From positions 1 to 58,277 of the forward strand of contig DXIM01000030.1 of the NCBI GenBank assembly GCA_019112895.1: 58,277 bases of DNA, given 5' to 3'. A program made the translations under genes and the position numbers. Positions 45,737 through 53,966 of this stretch are shown here, one piece after another. Numbering within the stretch: position 1 is the stretch's first letter; every line of letters starts with the position of its first letter. The notes beneath the pieces are model-generated. The model saw only the letters and a list, made by a program, of their open reading frames with translations. It had not been told where the DNA came from and made no database searches. Source of the stretch: Candidatus Stackebrandtia faecavium. Its GTDB lineage: Bacteria > Actinomycetota > Actinomycetes > Mycobacteriales > Micromonosporaceae.

Positions 45737-48238
45737 TCACAACTGTTGTAGCCCCTGGATCGTGAGTACGACCGTTCCGCTGCTGTCGCTTTCGGCGATG
45801 TCGACCGTCGCCGACAGTTGCCAGTCGTGATCGCCTGCTGGGTCGTCAATGATTTGACGCACGTGCCAGGTGTCGGGTTGTTCGTCGAACAGCACCAAAG
45901 CGGAGCTTCGGGCCGCAGTATCGATACCGATGCTGTCATGCGTGTCGTAGTACGCGTCGAGCGCTTCCTCCCACTGCTTCTCATCGAGCCCGGTGTCGAG
46001 CCCGGCGAGCTGGTCGGGGCGATCGTGGGCCGCGAGTTCCACATGACGGAAAAGCGCGTTGCGGATGGCGACTTTGAAGGCCCGCGTGTTGCTCGAGATG
46101 CCGCCGCTGGTGTCGGCGTGTTTGGGCGCGTCTTCGCTGTCGTCGTCGCTGGGGTTGGTGAGTTGTTCCCACTCGTCGAGGAGGCTGGAGTCGACTTGCC
46201 GGACTAGTTCGCCCAGCCAGGCGATGAGGTCATGGATGTCTTCGGTCTTGGCGTCGTCGGGGATGGTCTGGTCGAGTGCTTTGTACGCGTTGGCGAGGTA
46301 GCGCAGGACGATGCCTTCGGAACGAAACAGGTCGTAGAAGGCGATGTATTCGCCGAACGTCATGGCGCGTTCATATAGATCACGCGCGACGCTCTTGGGT
46401 CGTAGCGGGTGGTCACGGATCCACGGATTGGTTTGGCCGTAAGTGTCGTAGGTAGCTTCGAGGAGCTCTTCCAACGGTTTCGGGTAGGTGATCTCGGCGA
46501 CCAGCTCGACGCGTTCGTCGTATTCGATGCCATCGGCTTTCATTTCGGCGACCGCCTCGCCACGGGCCTTGTTTTGCTGCGCGGCAACGACCTGGCGCGG
46601 GTCCTCGAGGGTGGATTCGATGACGGTCAGCGTGTCGAGCGCGTGGTTGGGGTCCTGCGGGTCGAGCACGTCGTAGGCAGCCAGCGCGTAGGGGGATAGT
46701 GGCTGGTTGAGGGCGAAGGTGGTGTCGAGGTCGACGGTGAGTTTTTGGCGTCGGCCGCTGCGGTCGGGTTCGTCGAGGGGTTGGACGATGCCGGATGCCA
46801 TGAGTGAGCGGTACATGGCGATGGCTTCTTTGATGAGTTTGCGTTGGATGCCGGGTGTGGCGTGGTTGTCGGTGAGGAGGTGGCGCATTGCTTGGAATGC
46901 GTTGCCGGGGCGGGCGATGACGTTGATGAGCATCGCGTTGGAGACGGTGAATCGGCTGGTGAGGGGCTCGGGTTCGGCGTTTTGGAGTTTTTCGTAGGTT
47001 TCTTGGGACCAGCCGACGAAGCCTTCGGGTGCTGTTTTCTTTTTGATTTTGCGGAGTTTTTTGGGGTCGTCGCCGGCTTTGGTGAGGGCTTTTTGGTTTT
47101 CGATGACGTGTTCGGGGGCTTGTGCTACGACGAGGCCTTCGGTGTCGTAGCCGGCGCGTCCGGCGCGTCCGGCGATTTGGTGGAATTCGCGTGCGCGGAG
47201 TCGGCGGACGCGGTAGCCGTCGTATTTGGTGAGGCCGGTGAATAGGACGGTGCGGATGGGGACGTTGACGCCGACGCCGAGGGTGTCTGTGCCGCAGATG
47301 ATTTTGAGTAGGCCGGCTTGGGCGAGGCGTTCGACGAGTCGGCGGTATTTGGGGAGCATGCCGGCGTGGTGGACGCCGATTCCGTGTTTGACGAGTCGGG
47401 CGAGGTTTTTACCGAATTTTGTGGTGAAGCGGAAGCCGCCGAGGAGGTCGGCGATTTCGGTTTTTTCTTGTTTGGTGCATACGTTGATGCTCATGAGCGC
47501 GGAGGCTTGTTCCATCGCTGCGGCTTGGGTGAAGTGGACGATGTATATGGGGGCTTTTTCTTCGCGCAGGAGGAGTTCGATGGTGGTTTGGAGTGGTTCT
47601 GTGGAGTAGCGGTAGTAGAGGGGGACGGGGCGGGTTGCGGAGCTGATTGAGGCGGTGGGGCGGCCGGTGCGGCGGGTGAGGTCTTTTTGGAAGAAGGTGG
47701 TGTCGCCGAGGGTGGCGGACATGAGGATGAATTGTGTGTGGGGGAGTTCGATGAGTGGTACTTGCCAGGCCCAGCCGCGTTCGGGTTCGGCGTAGAAATG
47801 GAATTCGTCCATGACGACTTGGCCGACGTCGGCGTATTCGCCGTCGCGGAGGGCGATGTTGGCGAGGACTTCGGCGGTGCAGCAGATGAGGGGGGCGTCG
47901 GGGTTGACGCTGGCGTCGCCGGTCATCATGCCGACGTTGTCGGTGCCGAATTGTTGGCACAGGTCGAAGAATTTTTCGCTGACGAGTGCTTTGACGGGTG
48001 CGGTGTAGAAGCTGGTGCGTTGGTTGGCGAGGGCGGTGAAGTGTGCGGCGGCGGCGATGAGGCTTTTGCCGGAGCCGGTGGGGGTGGTGATGATGGCGTT
48101 GTTGCCGCTGACGATTTCCATGATCGCTTCTTCTTGAGCGTCATATAGGTCGATGCCTTGGTTGGTGGTGTGGTCGGTGAAGGCTTCGAAGATGGTGTCG
48201 GGGTTTGGGTCTTCGGGAAATCGTTGGGCGAGGTTCAC
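45737..48238 (-). CDS. DEAD/DEAH-box RNA helicase with DUF3516-like C-terminus
   Basis: An 833-residue superfamily 2 helicase, distinct from HelY. Domain 1: Walker A TTPTGSGKSLIAAAAHF, the box VVMDEFHFYAEPERGWAW (DEFH) and LMSATLGD; domain 2: VHHAGMLPKYRRLVERLAQAGLLKIICGTDTLGVGVNVPIRTV and FHQIAGRAGRAGYDTEG. The long C-terminal region fits DUF3516 proteins of actinobacteria, as I recall them. I chose GTG at 48238; the frame is open to 48691, but the extra 151 residues are Pro/His/Thr-rich shadow of yjbQ. Codon use changes along the gene, with a very C-ended N-terminal half. Confidence 0.85.
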   Translation of the reverse strand: MNLAQRFPEDPNPDTIFEAFTDHTTNQGIDLYDAQEEAIMEIVSGNNAIITTPTGSGKSLIAAAAHFTALANQRTSFYTAPVKALVSEKFFDLCQQFGTDNVGMMTGDASVNPDAPLICCTAEVLANIALRDGEYADVGQVVMDEFHFYAEPERGWAWQVPLIELPHTQFILMSATLGDTTFFQKDLTRRTGRPTASISSATRPVPLYYRYSTEPLQTTIELLLREEKAPIYIVHFTQAAAMEQASALMSINVCTKQEKTEIADLLGGFRFTTKFGKNLARLVKHGIGVHHAGMLPKYRRLVERLAQAGLLKIICGTDTLGVGVNVPIRTVLFTGLTKYDGYRVRRLRAREFHQIAGRAGRAGYDTEGLVVAQAPEHVIENQKALTKAGDDPKKLRKIKKKTAPEGFVGWSQETYEKLQNAEPEPLTSRFTVSNAMLINVIARPGNAFQAMRHLLTDNHATPGIQRKLIKEAIAMYRSLMASGIVQPLDEPDRSGRRQKLTVDLDTTFALNQPLSPYALAAYDVLDPQDPNHALDTLTVIESTLEDPRQVVAAQQNKARGEAVAEMKADGIEYDERVELVAEITYPKPLEELLEATYDTYGQTNPWIRDHPLRPKSVARDLYERAMTFGEYIAFYDLFRSEGIVLRYLANAYKALDQTIPDDAKTEDIHDLIAWLGELVRQVDSSLLDEWEQLTNPSDDDSEDAPKHADTSGGISSNTRAFKVAIRNALFRHVELAAHDRPDQLAGLDTGLDEKQWEEALDAYYDTHDSIGIDTAARSSALVLFDEQPDTWHVRQIIDDPAGDHDWQLSATVDIAESDSSGTVVLTIQGLQQL

Positions 48239-48297
48239 CTGATCTATGGTGCCTGGTCGTTGTGTGGGGGGTGTGGGGAGGTGGCAGCATCGTGGGT

Positions 48298-48717
48298 ATG
48301 GGTGGTTTTTGGTCGACTGTGTTGAGTTTGCGTACTGGTCATGACGAGTCGGTGACGGATGTGACGCGACGGTGTGAGGATTTCGTGTCGGGGTGTGGCG
48401 TGGTGGAGGGGTTGTTGAACGTGTTCGTGCCGCATGCGACTGCGGGTGTGGCGGTGTTGGAGACGGGCGCCGGTAGTGATGAGGATGTGTTGGCGGCGTT
48501 GCGGGATTTGTTGCCTGTGGATGACCGGTGGCGGCATCGACATGGGTCGTTTGGCCATGGTCGGGATCATGTGTTGCCGTCGTTGGTGGCGCCGTATGCG
48601 ACGGTGCCGGTGGTGGATGGGCGGATCGCGTTGGGGACGTGGCAGTCGATTGTGGTGGTGGATACGAATCGGGATAATCCGGATCGGTCACTGCGGCTTT
48701 CGATGTTGTCGCAGTAG
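48298..48717 (+). CDS. yjbQ: YjbQ/UPF0047-family protein
   Basis: A 139-residue protein with the UPF0047 signature: VFVPHATAGVAVLETG near 45–60, then HGSFGHGRDHVLPSLVAPYATVPVVDGRIALGTWQSIVVVDTNRDNPDR. Conserved histidines suggest a metal site; the E. coli homologue has weak thiamine-phosphate synthase activity. Divergent from the RNA helicase (59 bp between starts). Codons end mostly in G or T. Confidence 0.9.
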   Translation: MGGFWSTVLSLRTGHDESVTDVTRRCEDFVSGCGVVEGLLNVFVPHATAGVAVLETGAGSDEDVLAALRDLLPVDDRWRHRHGSFGHGRDHVLPSLVAPYATVPVVDGRIALGTWQSIVVVDTNRDNPDRSLRLSMLSQ

Positions 48718-48732
48718 TGTCGTGGCGAGGTG

Positions 48733-49149
48733 ATGATTGTGGAGCCGAGTGAGGATCCGAAGCTGATCGAGTTGGCGCATGAGGTGTTCGACATGGCGCG
48801 GCGAGGAGAGGCCGCGCGCCTTGGCGCCTACGTGGATGCCGGTGTTCCGGTCGACATGATGAATGCGGCTGGTGACACGTTGGTCATGTTGGCGGCCTAT
48901 CACGGTCACGCGGAAGCGGTGTCGCGGCTGGTGGAGCGTGGCGCGGACGTGAATCTTCGTAACGATCGCGGCCAGTCGCCGCTGGCAGGTGCCGTGTTCA
49001 AATCGGAGGATGACGTGGTGAAAGTGTTGTTGGCGGCGGGGGCTGACCCGGATGCCGGCACACCCTCGGCACGGGACACCGCGAAGATGTTCGGTCAGCA
49101 ACAGTACGAGTCGTGGTTCGGCGCGACGGTGTCAGATCAGGTTGATTGA
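48733..49149 (+). CDS. ankyrin-repeat protein
   Basis: A 138-residue protein consisting of about three ankyrin repeats: GEAARLGAYVDAGVPVDMMNAAGDTLVMLAAYHGHAEAVSRLVERGADVNLRNDRGQSPLAGAVFKSEDDVVKVLLAAGADPDAG. A protein–protein interaction module with no enzymatic part. ATG at 48733, with GCGAGG just upstream; GTG at 48730 is also possible. Close behind yjbQ (15 bp), so likely co-transcribed. The last 18 bp overlap the convergent SDR gene. Confidence 0.88.
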   Translation: MIVEPSEDPKLIELAHEVFDMARRGEAARLGAYVDAGVPVDMMNAAGDTLVMLAAYHGHAEAVSRLVERGADVNLRNDRGQSPLAGAVFKSEDDVVKVLLAAGADPDAGTPSARDTAKMFGQQQYESWFGATVSDQVD

Positions 49150-49917
49150 CGGTCCCAGCATGAAGCCGCCGTCGACGGGCAGCGCGGCACCGGTGATCCA
49201 GGATGCGTCGCTGCTGGCCAAGAATGCGACGGCGGCGGCGACGTCGTCGGGTTCGCCGACGCGTCCCATCGGGTATAGCGCGCGCATGCGGTCCATGTTG
49301 TCGCGTTGCTGTTGACTGTGGGTCCATACTCGGGTCCGTATCGTGCCTGGTACAGCCACGTTGATGCGGATCCAGCCGTGGTCGGCGTCGCTGATGCCTT
49401 GTTCGCGGGGGCTGTATTTGACGGCGAGGTTTTGGCAGGCGCTGATGAGTGCGGCTTTGGCGGCGGAGTATTCGGTTTGGCCGATAGCGGTCATGCCGTT
49501 GACGGAACTGATCGACACGACCGCGCCGCCGCCGCGGCTATCCAGCAGGTAGGGCGCGCACGCGTCGATGCAACGCATCGCGCCCAGCAGTGACGTGCCG
49601 AGTTGTCGTTGCCATTCGTCGACGTCTGCTGTTTCGCTTCCGGTTCCGCCGACGTTGTTGATGAGCACGTCGACGCGTCCGTAGCGGGTGACTGTCGCTT
49701 CGACCATCGCGGTGACACTGTCGCTGCTGGTGACATCGCATTCGACCGCTACGGCGTCGGTGTGCAGTTGTGCGGCGACACGCGTAGCGGTGTCATGGTC
49801 GACGTCAGCGAGCACCACGGTCGCTTTCTCGTCGGACAGTCGTTGCGCGCAGGCGCGTCCGATGCCGTGGGCCGCTCCTGTCACGATCGCGACCTTGTCG
49901 TTGAACCGTCGTGCCAT
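49132..49917 (-). CDS. short-chain dehydrogenase/reductase
   Basis: A 261-residue NAD(P)-dependent oxidoreductase with the Rossmann motif TGAAHGIGRACA near 13–24, NNVGG, the catalytic Ser in VVSISSVNG and Tyr/Lys in YSAAKAALI, and the end ASWITGAALPVDGGFML. ADVDH after strand 2 suggests NAD preference. ATG follows AGGAG by five bases. Substrate unknown. Confidence 0.93.
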   Translation of the reverse strand: MARRFNDKVAIVTGAAHGIGRACAQRLSDEKATVVLADVDHDTATRVAAQLHTDAVAVECDVTSSDSVTAMVEATVTRYGRVDVLINNVGGTGSETADVDEWQRQLGTSLLGAMRCIDACAPYLLDSRGGGAVVSISSVNGMTAIGQTEYSAAKAALISACQNLAVKYSPREQGISDADHGWIRINVAVPGTIRTRVWTHSQQQRDNMDRMRALYPMGRVGEPDDVAAAVAFLASSDASWITGAALPVDGGFMLGPSINLI

Positions 49918-49954
49918 AGGGCTCCTCTTTACTCACTGTTGACGGAAATCCACT

Positions 49955-50545
49955 TCAGCAGCGTATCCACACAGTCTTTTTTGTGTTCGGGGAAATTGGG
50001 CGCGAGCGGTTCTGGATATGTTCCAACATTGTCGCGCGTGTCAGTGCGGCGAGACGGTGCGCGGTGTGTGGCTGGTGCGCCGGTGAAGTTTCGGGGGCGG
50101 CCATGACGGATACGGGCATGCCCAGTTCCTTCAATGCCGCGTCGGCGACGCCGCGCAGTGTCTGTCCATTCACCAGGTCGGCGACCGTGTCAGGTGCAGC
50201 GCCTTCTTGCTGTAGATAAGCGCGAAACTTGGCGTCGCGCTCTTCATCACCGCAGGTGGCGGGCCATGCCAGCAGAAGACTGGTGACCACGTGGGGATGT
50301 AGAGCGGCTAGGCGAGCCGCGATGGTGCAACCGTTCGATGCGCCTATGAGCGCGCACGGTGTTGTGGGGAGGAACGCAGCGACGTGGTCGGTGTCGGCTC
50401 GCCAGTTGGTGGGCCGTGTCAACCGGTCCGGCGTCAGGACCGTGTGGCCGGCATCGTGCAGGGCCGAGGCGATGCCGGGACGGTGCCAAAACTGTTCGGC
50501 GTCGACGTTTTCCCACAGGCCACCGTGGATCATGAGGATGTGCAT
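49955..50545 (-). CDS. alpha/beta hydrolase
   Basis: A 196-residue alpha/beta-hydrolase-fold protein: MHILMIHGGLWEN (oxyanion HGG loop), LIGASNGCTIAARLAALHP with nucleophile Ser in G-A-S-N-G, and a late His in PHTAHRLAAL. The fold is minimal and the acid residue is not obvious. Same strand as the SDR with 37 bp between, so possibly one operon. Confidence 0.8.
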   Translation of the reverse strand: MHILMIHGGLWENVDAEQFWHRPGIASALHDAGHTVLTPDRLTRPTNWRADTDHVAAFLPTTPCALIGASNGCTIAARLAALHPHVVTSLLLAWPATCGDEERDAKFRAYLQQEGAAPDTVADLVNGQTLRGVADAALKELGMPVSVMAAPETSPAHQPHTAHRLAALTRATMLEHIQNRSRPISPNTKKTVWIRC

Positions 50546-50623
50546 CTGCTGTTCTGTTTCCTTGTGAGGATGGGATGTCGGACGTGGCCATTACGATGCT
50601 AGGTCGTTGATGCGAGGAGTGTG

Positions 50624-51448
50624 ATGGCGAAGAAACCACCAGCGGCGGATCCGGCTGCACCGCAGCTGCCGCAACAGTTGACGTCATGGGATTCGGTGGC
50701 GTCACCGTTGGAAGATGATGCACAGTGGTGGCAGCTGGAGATCGTCGGCGATGTGGGCGCGGTGGAGGCGGCACGGTTCGATGCCGAACAGTGCCGTATC
50801 GCGCGGGCCGACATGTCTGCCGGTGTCTGGGCGAAAGCCGGTGTCGTTAACTGTGTTTTCGAAGATGTGAATCTCGCCAACGTGTTCGCGCAGGATTGCC
50901 GTATGCGGCGCACCTCCGTGACATCGGTGCGGGGTACGGGGCTGCAGTGGACGAACGGGGTCGTCAAAGATGTCGTGTTTCGCGATTGCCGGCTCGATTT
51001 GGCGGGTTTTCGTTTCAGCCGGTTTTCGCACGTGGTGTTCGACAATTGTCGCCTCAGCGGCGCCGACTTCACCGCGGCCGACCTGTCTGGGGTGCGGTTC
51101 GAGTCGTGTGACTTGTCGTCAGCGAAGTTCGACGAAGCCACGATGACGGGTGCGGTGCTGCGTCATTGCACTTTGGCGGGTATGCGCGGGGTAGACGGGT
51201 TGCGGGGCGCGTCGGTGACCAGCACCGATTTGATGTCGTTGACGTTCACGCTGGCTGACGCGTGTGGGATCACGGTGACGCAGGACCAGGCTGGCGCGTC
51301 CCGGATGCCCGAATTAGGGGGCTTCCCTGATGACAGGGCCCCGGTTTTGCTCGCATCATGGAGGGGTAATCGGGCGTTCCAAGCGCCTGTTGTAGGCGAA
51401 GGAGGGGCATCATGGCGAAGTTGGAGCGGCCGAAAGATGGCCGCATGA
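50624..51448 (+). CDS. pentapeptide-repeat protein
   Basis: A 274-residue protein. From about residue 50 to 200 it follows the A(D/N)LXX right-handed beta-helix pattern: CVFEDVNLANVFAQDCRM, VVFRDCRLDLAGFRFSRF, VVFDNCRLSGADFTAADLSGVRFESCDLSSAKFDEATMTGAVLRHCTL. Some such proteins mimic DNA and shield gyrase; most are uncharacterised. ATG at 50624 follows GAGGAG. The last ~50 residues leave the repeat pattern and overlap the pspC start by 37 bp, so the original stop may have been lost. Confidence 0.85.
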   Translation: MAKKPPAADPAAPQLPQQLTSWDSVASPLEDDAQWWQLEIVGDVGAVEAARFDAEQCRIARADMSAGVWAKAGVVNCVFEDVNLANVFAQDCRMRRTSVTSVRGTGLQWTNGVVKDVVFRDCRLDLAGFRFSRFSHVVFDNCRLSGADFTAADLSGVRFESCDLSSAKFDEATMTGAVLRHCTLAGMRGVDGLRGASVTSTDLMSLTFTLADACGITVTQDQAGASRMPELGGFPDDRAPVLLASWRGNRAFQAPVVGEGGASWRSWSGRKMAA

Positions 51449-51618
51449 TCGCGGGCGTGTGCGCTGGATTGGCGGACAGGTTCGGTATTTCACGCACAAT
51501 CATGCGAGTGATTTTCGTGCTTTCGTGTCTGTTTCCGGGGCCGCAGTTTTTGATCTATTTGGCGTTGTGGCTGATGGTGCCGGCGCAGGACCGCTACACG
51601 ACGGCCTATTCGCCGTGA
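51412..51618 (+). CDS. PspC-domain small membrane protein
   Basis: A 68-residue protein that is almost only a PspC domain: ERPKDGRMIAGVCAGLADRFGISRTIMRVIFVLSCLFPGPQFLIYLALWLMVP, with one membrane helix. The family is linked to envelope-stress sensing; no PspA is nearby. GGAGG lies eight bases before the ATG. Confidence 0.9.
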   Translation: MAKLERPKDGRMIAGVCAGLADRFGISRTIMRVIFVLSCLFPGPQFLIYLALWLMVPAQDRYTTAYSP

Positions 51619-51625
51619 CGCGTGT

Positions 51626-52600
51626 TCAGCCCGAGGCGCTTGTGGGCATCATCTTGGGCACGACAGCGATGTAGACGATCATGCCGACAATTTCGACGAC
51701 GGTTTGAGTCACGACCACGATCGCGGCGGCCGACAATGCGTCCGGCAACGCCAACGCCAGCGGTAGTACGACGAGCGAGTTGCGGGTCGCGCCAGTGAAT
51801 ATGAGTGCGCGGCCTGCAGCCGGGTCGAGTTTGAGGGTGCGGGCGGCGGCCCAACCGATGATGGCCATGACGGTCAGGAACACGACGAAGAACGGTGCGA
51901 CGGTGACGGCGAGGTGGACCGCGCCGTCGAGTTTCGGTGTTTGGCTGGCCACGACGATGGCCAAGGTCGCGGCCATGAGGGGGACCGCGCAGCGTTGCGC
52001 ACTGTTCGTGACCGCGCGCCCGCTGCGGTGCCGCCCCGCCCAGGTTTGGGTCACCCACGCTAGCGCTAGTGGTGCGGCGATGAGGGTGACAAACGCGGTC
52101 GCGAATGGGCCGACATGGATCATGGTGGTGGCGTCGGGTCCGAGGAACAGCCACAGGAACACCGGTAGTAGCAGCATTTGGGCCAGCAGCAGCAGCGGTG
52201 TAGCGGCCAGGAGGGTGCGGCTTGCACCGCCGGCCAACTGAGTGAAGGCGATGACGTAGTCGATGCACGGCGTCAACAGCACCAGTAGCACGCCGACGCG
52301 GATGGTGTCGTGGTGCGGCAGGAAGAACCACATGCCGGCCACGACCAGCGGAACGACCGCGAAGTTGAGAACCAAGGCGGCGGTGAGGAACCGTTTGTTT
52401 CGCAGGCTGTGGGTCAATTCGCGCACGGGGACTTGCACGAACGTGGCGTACAGCAGTGTCGCCAGAACCGGGGTGAGCAATGGTGCGGTCGCGCGGCCGG
52501 CTGCGGGCGCGGCGCCAGCGATGAGCGCCCCGACGGCGAGTGCGGCCAGGTAGAGGCCGATTTGGTGTCGCTCCAGCCACGGTGTCGCGCTGTGATTCAT
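51626..52600 (-). CDS. ACR3/bile acid:sodium symporter-family transporter, arsenic-resistance-like
   Basis: A 324-residue membrane protein with about ten hydrophobic segments. LLTPCIDYVIAFTQLAGGASRTLLAATPLLLLAQMLLLPVFLWLFLG places a Cys after a Pro in the middle, as in ACR3-like arsenite exporters, and TGATRNSLVVLPLALALP fits the second crossover motif of the BASS superfamily. No arsR or arsC is nearby, so arsenite transport is not supported by context. ATG at 52600 with AGGACG upstream. Confidence 0.75.
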   Translation of the reverse strand: MNHSATPWLERHQIGLYLAALAVGALIAGAAPAAGRATAPLLTPVLATLLYATFVQVPVRELTHSLRNKRFLTAALVLNFAVVPLVVAGMWFFLPHHDTIRVGVLLVLLTPCIDYVIAFTQLAGGASRTLLAATPLLLLAQMLLLPVFLWLFLGPDATTMIHVGPFATAFVTLIAAPLALAWVTQTWAGRHRSGRAVTNSAQRCAVPLMAATLAIVVASQTPKLDGAVHLAVTVAPFFVVFLTVMAIIGWAAARTLKLDPAAGRALIFTGATRNSLVVLPLALALPDALSAAAIVVVTQTVVEIVGMIVYIAVVPKMMPTSASG

Positions 52601-52685
52601 GGGGTGTTCGTCCTGGCGGTGAAGCGGTCGGGTCGCACGTACTGTACCGCCGGGGATGCGGTGGCTGTGCCGTATGGTGGACCGG

Positions 52686-53381
52686 ATGCGTTTCGAACCG
52701 GGCTTTGTCAGTATGCGCCGCAACCTCAACAGCGATGGCCGCATCAGTTTTGTACATTGTGGCCGCGTCATTAGTGATGATGAACGGGGTTTGCTGCAGT
52801 GGGTTCATCCCGGTTCGCACACGGTGGGGCGCCACACGTTGGATGGACGGTCGACCCGCAAGCTTCCGCTGGCGGAGAAGATGGGGTCGCCGACGGTGTT
52901 GACGGTGCGACGGTGGCACGGCACGGGCGTGTTGCAGTTGACTCCGCCGAACGGGTCGCATTCGGTGTGGTGGTTTTTCCACGATGACGGTTCGTTCGCG
53001 TTTTGGTACATCAACCTGGAACAGCCGGTGGCGCGGTGGGCCGGCGGTGTTGATTCGTTCGACCAGGCGTTGGATGTAGTGGTGTATCCCGACGGCAGTT
53101 ACGAATGGAAAGACGAGGACGAGTTCGCGGAACGCACCGGTGTGCTGTGGGATGACACGCAGGCGGCCCGGATCCGGGACGAAGGTAAAGCGATGATTCG
53201 TCTCGCGCAGTCGCAACAGTTCCCGTTCGACGGCACCTGGTGCGATTTCGTGCCGGAACCGCATTGGGAACCGAGCCGGTTGCCGTGGTGGTGGGACCAG
53301 CTTCCTGACCGGGTTAACGGTTTGACTATGGACATACATGCGGCGCCGGGCGGGTCGTCGCGTCACACTTCCCGGGGCTGA
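52686..53381 (+). CDS. DUF402-domain protein
   Basis: A 231-residue protein of the DUF402 type: WWFFHDDGSFAFWYINLEQPVARWAGGVDSFDQALDVVVYPDGSYEWKDEDEFAERTG is the characteristic stretch, related to FomD and nucleoside-phosphate phosphatases that use Asp/Glu-rich metal sites. The exact reaction is unknown. ATG at 52686 has TATGGT (52673–52678) seven bases upstream, fitting a leaderless message. Divergent from the transporter. Confidence 0.8.
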   Translation: MRFEPGFVSMRRNLNSDGRISFVHCGRVISDDERGLLQWVHPGSHTVGRHTLDGRSTRKLPLAEKMGSPTVLTVRRWHGTGVLQLTPPNGSHSVWWFFHDDGSFAFWYINLEQPVARWAGGVDSFDQALDVVVYPDGSYEWKDEDEFAERTGVLWDDTQAARIRDEGKAMIRLAQSQQFPFDGTWCDFVPEPHWEPSRLPWWWDQLPDRVNGLTMDIHAAPGGSSRHTSRG

Positions 53382-53966
53382 TTCGGCACAGTCTTTTGTT
53401 TGCGGGGGAAGCCTCGTCAAACCCGCCTGCAGCCCGGGCCTGTCGGGCGCAGTGATGGCTGCAGTGACCTTCCCGGTGCTGTTCGTTTAACTGTCCATGG
53501 TGCCGAGTCCGTGGTTTCCCGCGGCTGTATCGAACATTTGTCATGGTCACCAGTGCGGGGCTATCAGGAATGAGGTCGTCGGATATGGCGCTCGGTATCG
53601 ACATGACGAAGGCGTATTCGACCGCTTCCGCAGCCTGCTCGACGTCGTGCGCTACGGCATCGCCGCGGCGTAGCGCCAGTACGTGCACAGCGGTTGTGCC
53701 GGCCTCGATACCGACAGCGAAAACGCGCCGCGTCCGGTGGAGCACGCCACCGTCGTGGCGGACGCTCCCGCCGGCTGAAGATCTATGACGGGGCCAGGCG
53801 CCCCGCGGCGACCACCGGCGTTCATGCTGACGATTCGTCTGACGCTCGGCACCGTGGTCATCGCCCGACCGATCAACGTCGCGCAAGCGGTATCCGACAG
53901 TTTCGGCCCCATGCCAGCCGACCGCGTGCTGCCGCTGTTCGTGTCGACGTCGGCACGGTCTCGATT
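53382..53966. other. 585-bp stretch without a confident gene
   Basis: Between the DUF402 gene and recQ. The rightward open frames look like shadows. Leftward, two overlapping frames read like protein but neither has a clear start; they are listed as a possible pseudogene. Nothing else recognised. Confidence 0.5.
53540..53912 (-). pseudogene. possible frameshifted gene remnant
   Basis: On the minus strand, one frame from 53912 reads KLSDTACATLIGRAMTTVPS and a second frame continues FAVGIEAGTTAVHVLALRRG and MSIPSAISDDLIPDSPALVT, with ordinary composition and codon use for this genome. The switch would fall near 53775. No family is recognised. It follows recQ on the same strand. Could also be chance. 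Confidence 0.25.

Noticed and set aside
48239-48691. N-terminal 151-residue extension of the RNA helicase
   Set aside because: Pro/His/Thr-rich and exactly antisense to yjbQ, which has clear family motifs.
51606-53420. 604-residue leftward open frame
   Set aside because: Arginine/proline-rich shadow of the transporter and DUF402 genes, no family motif.
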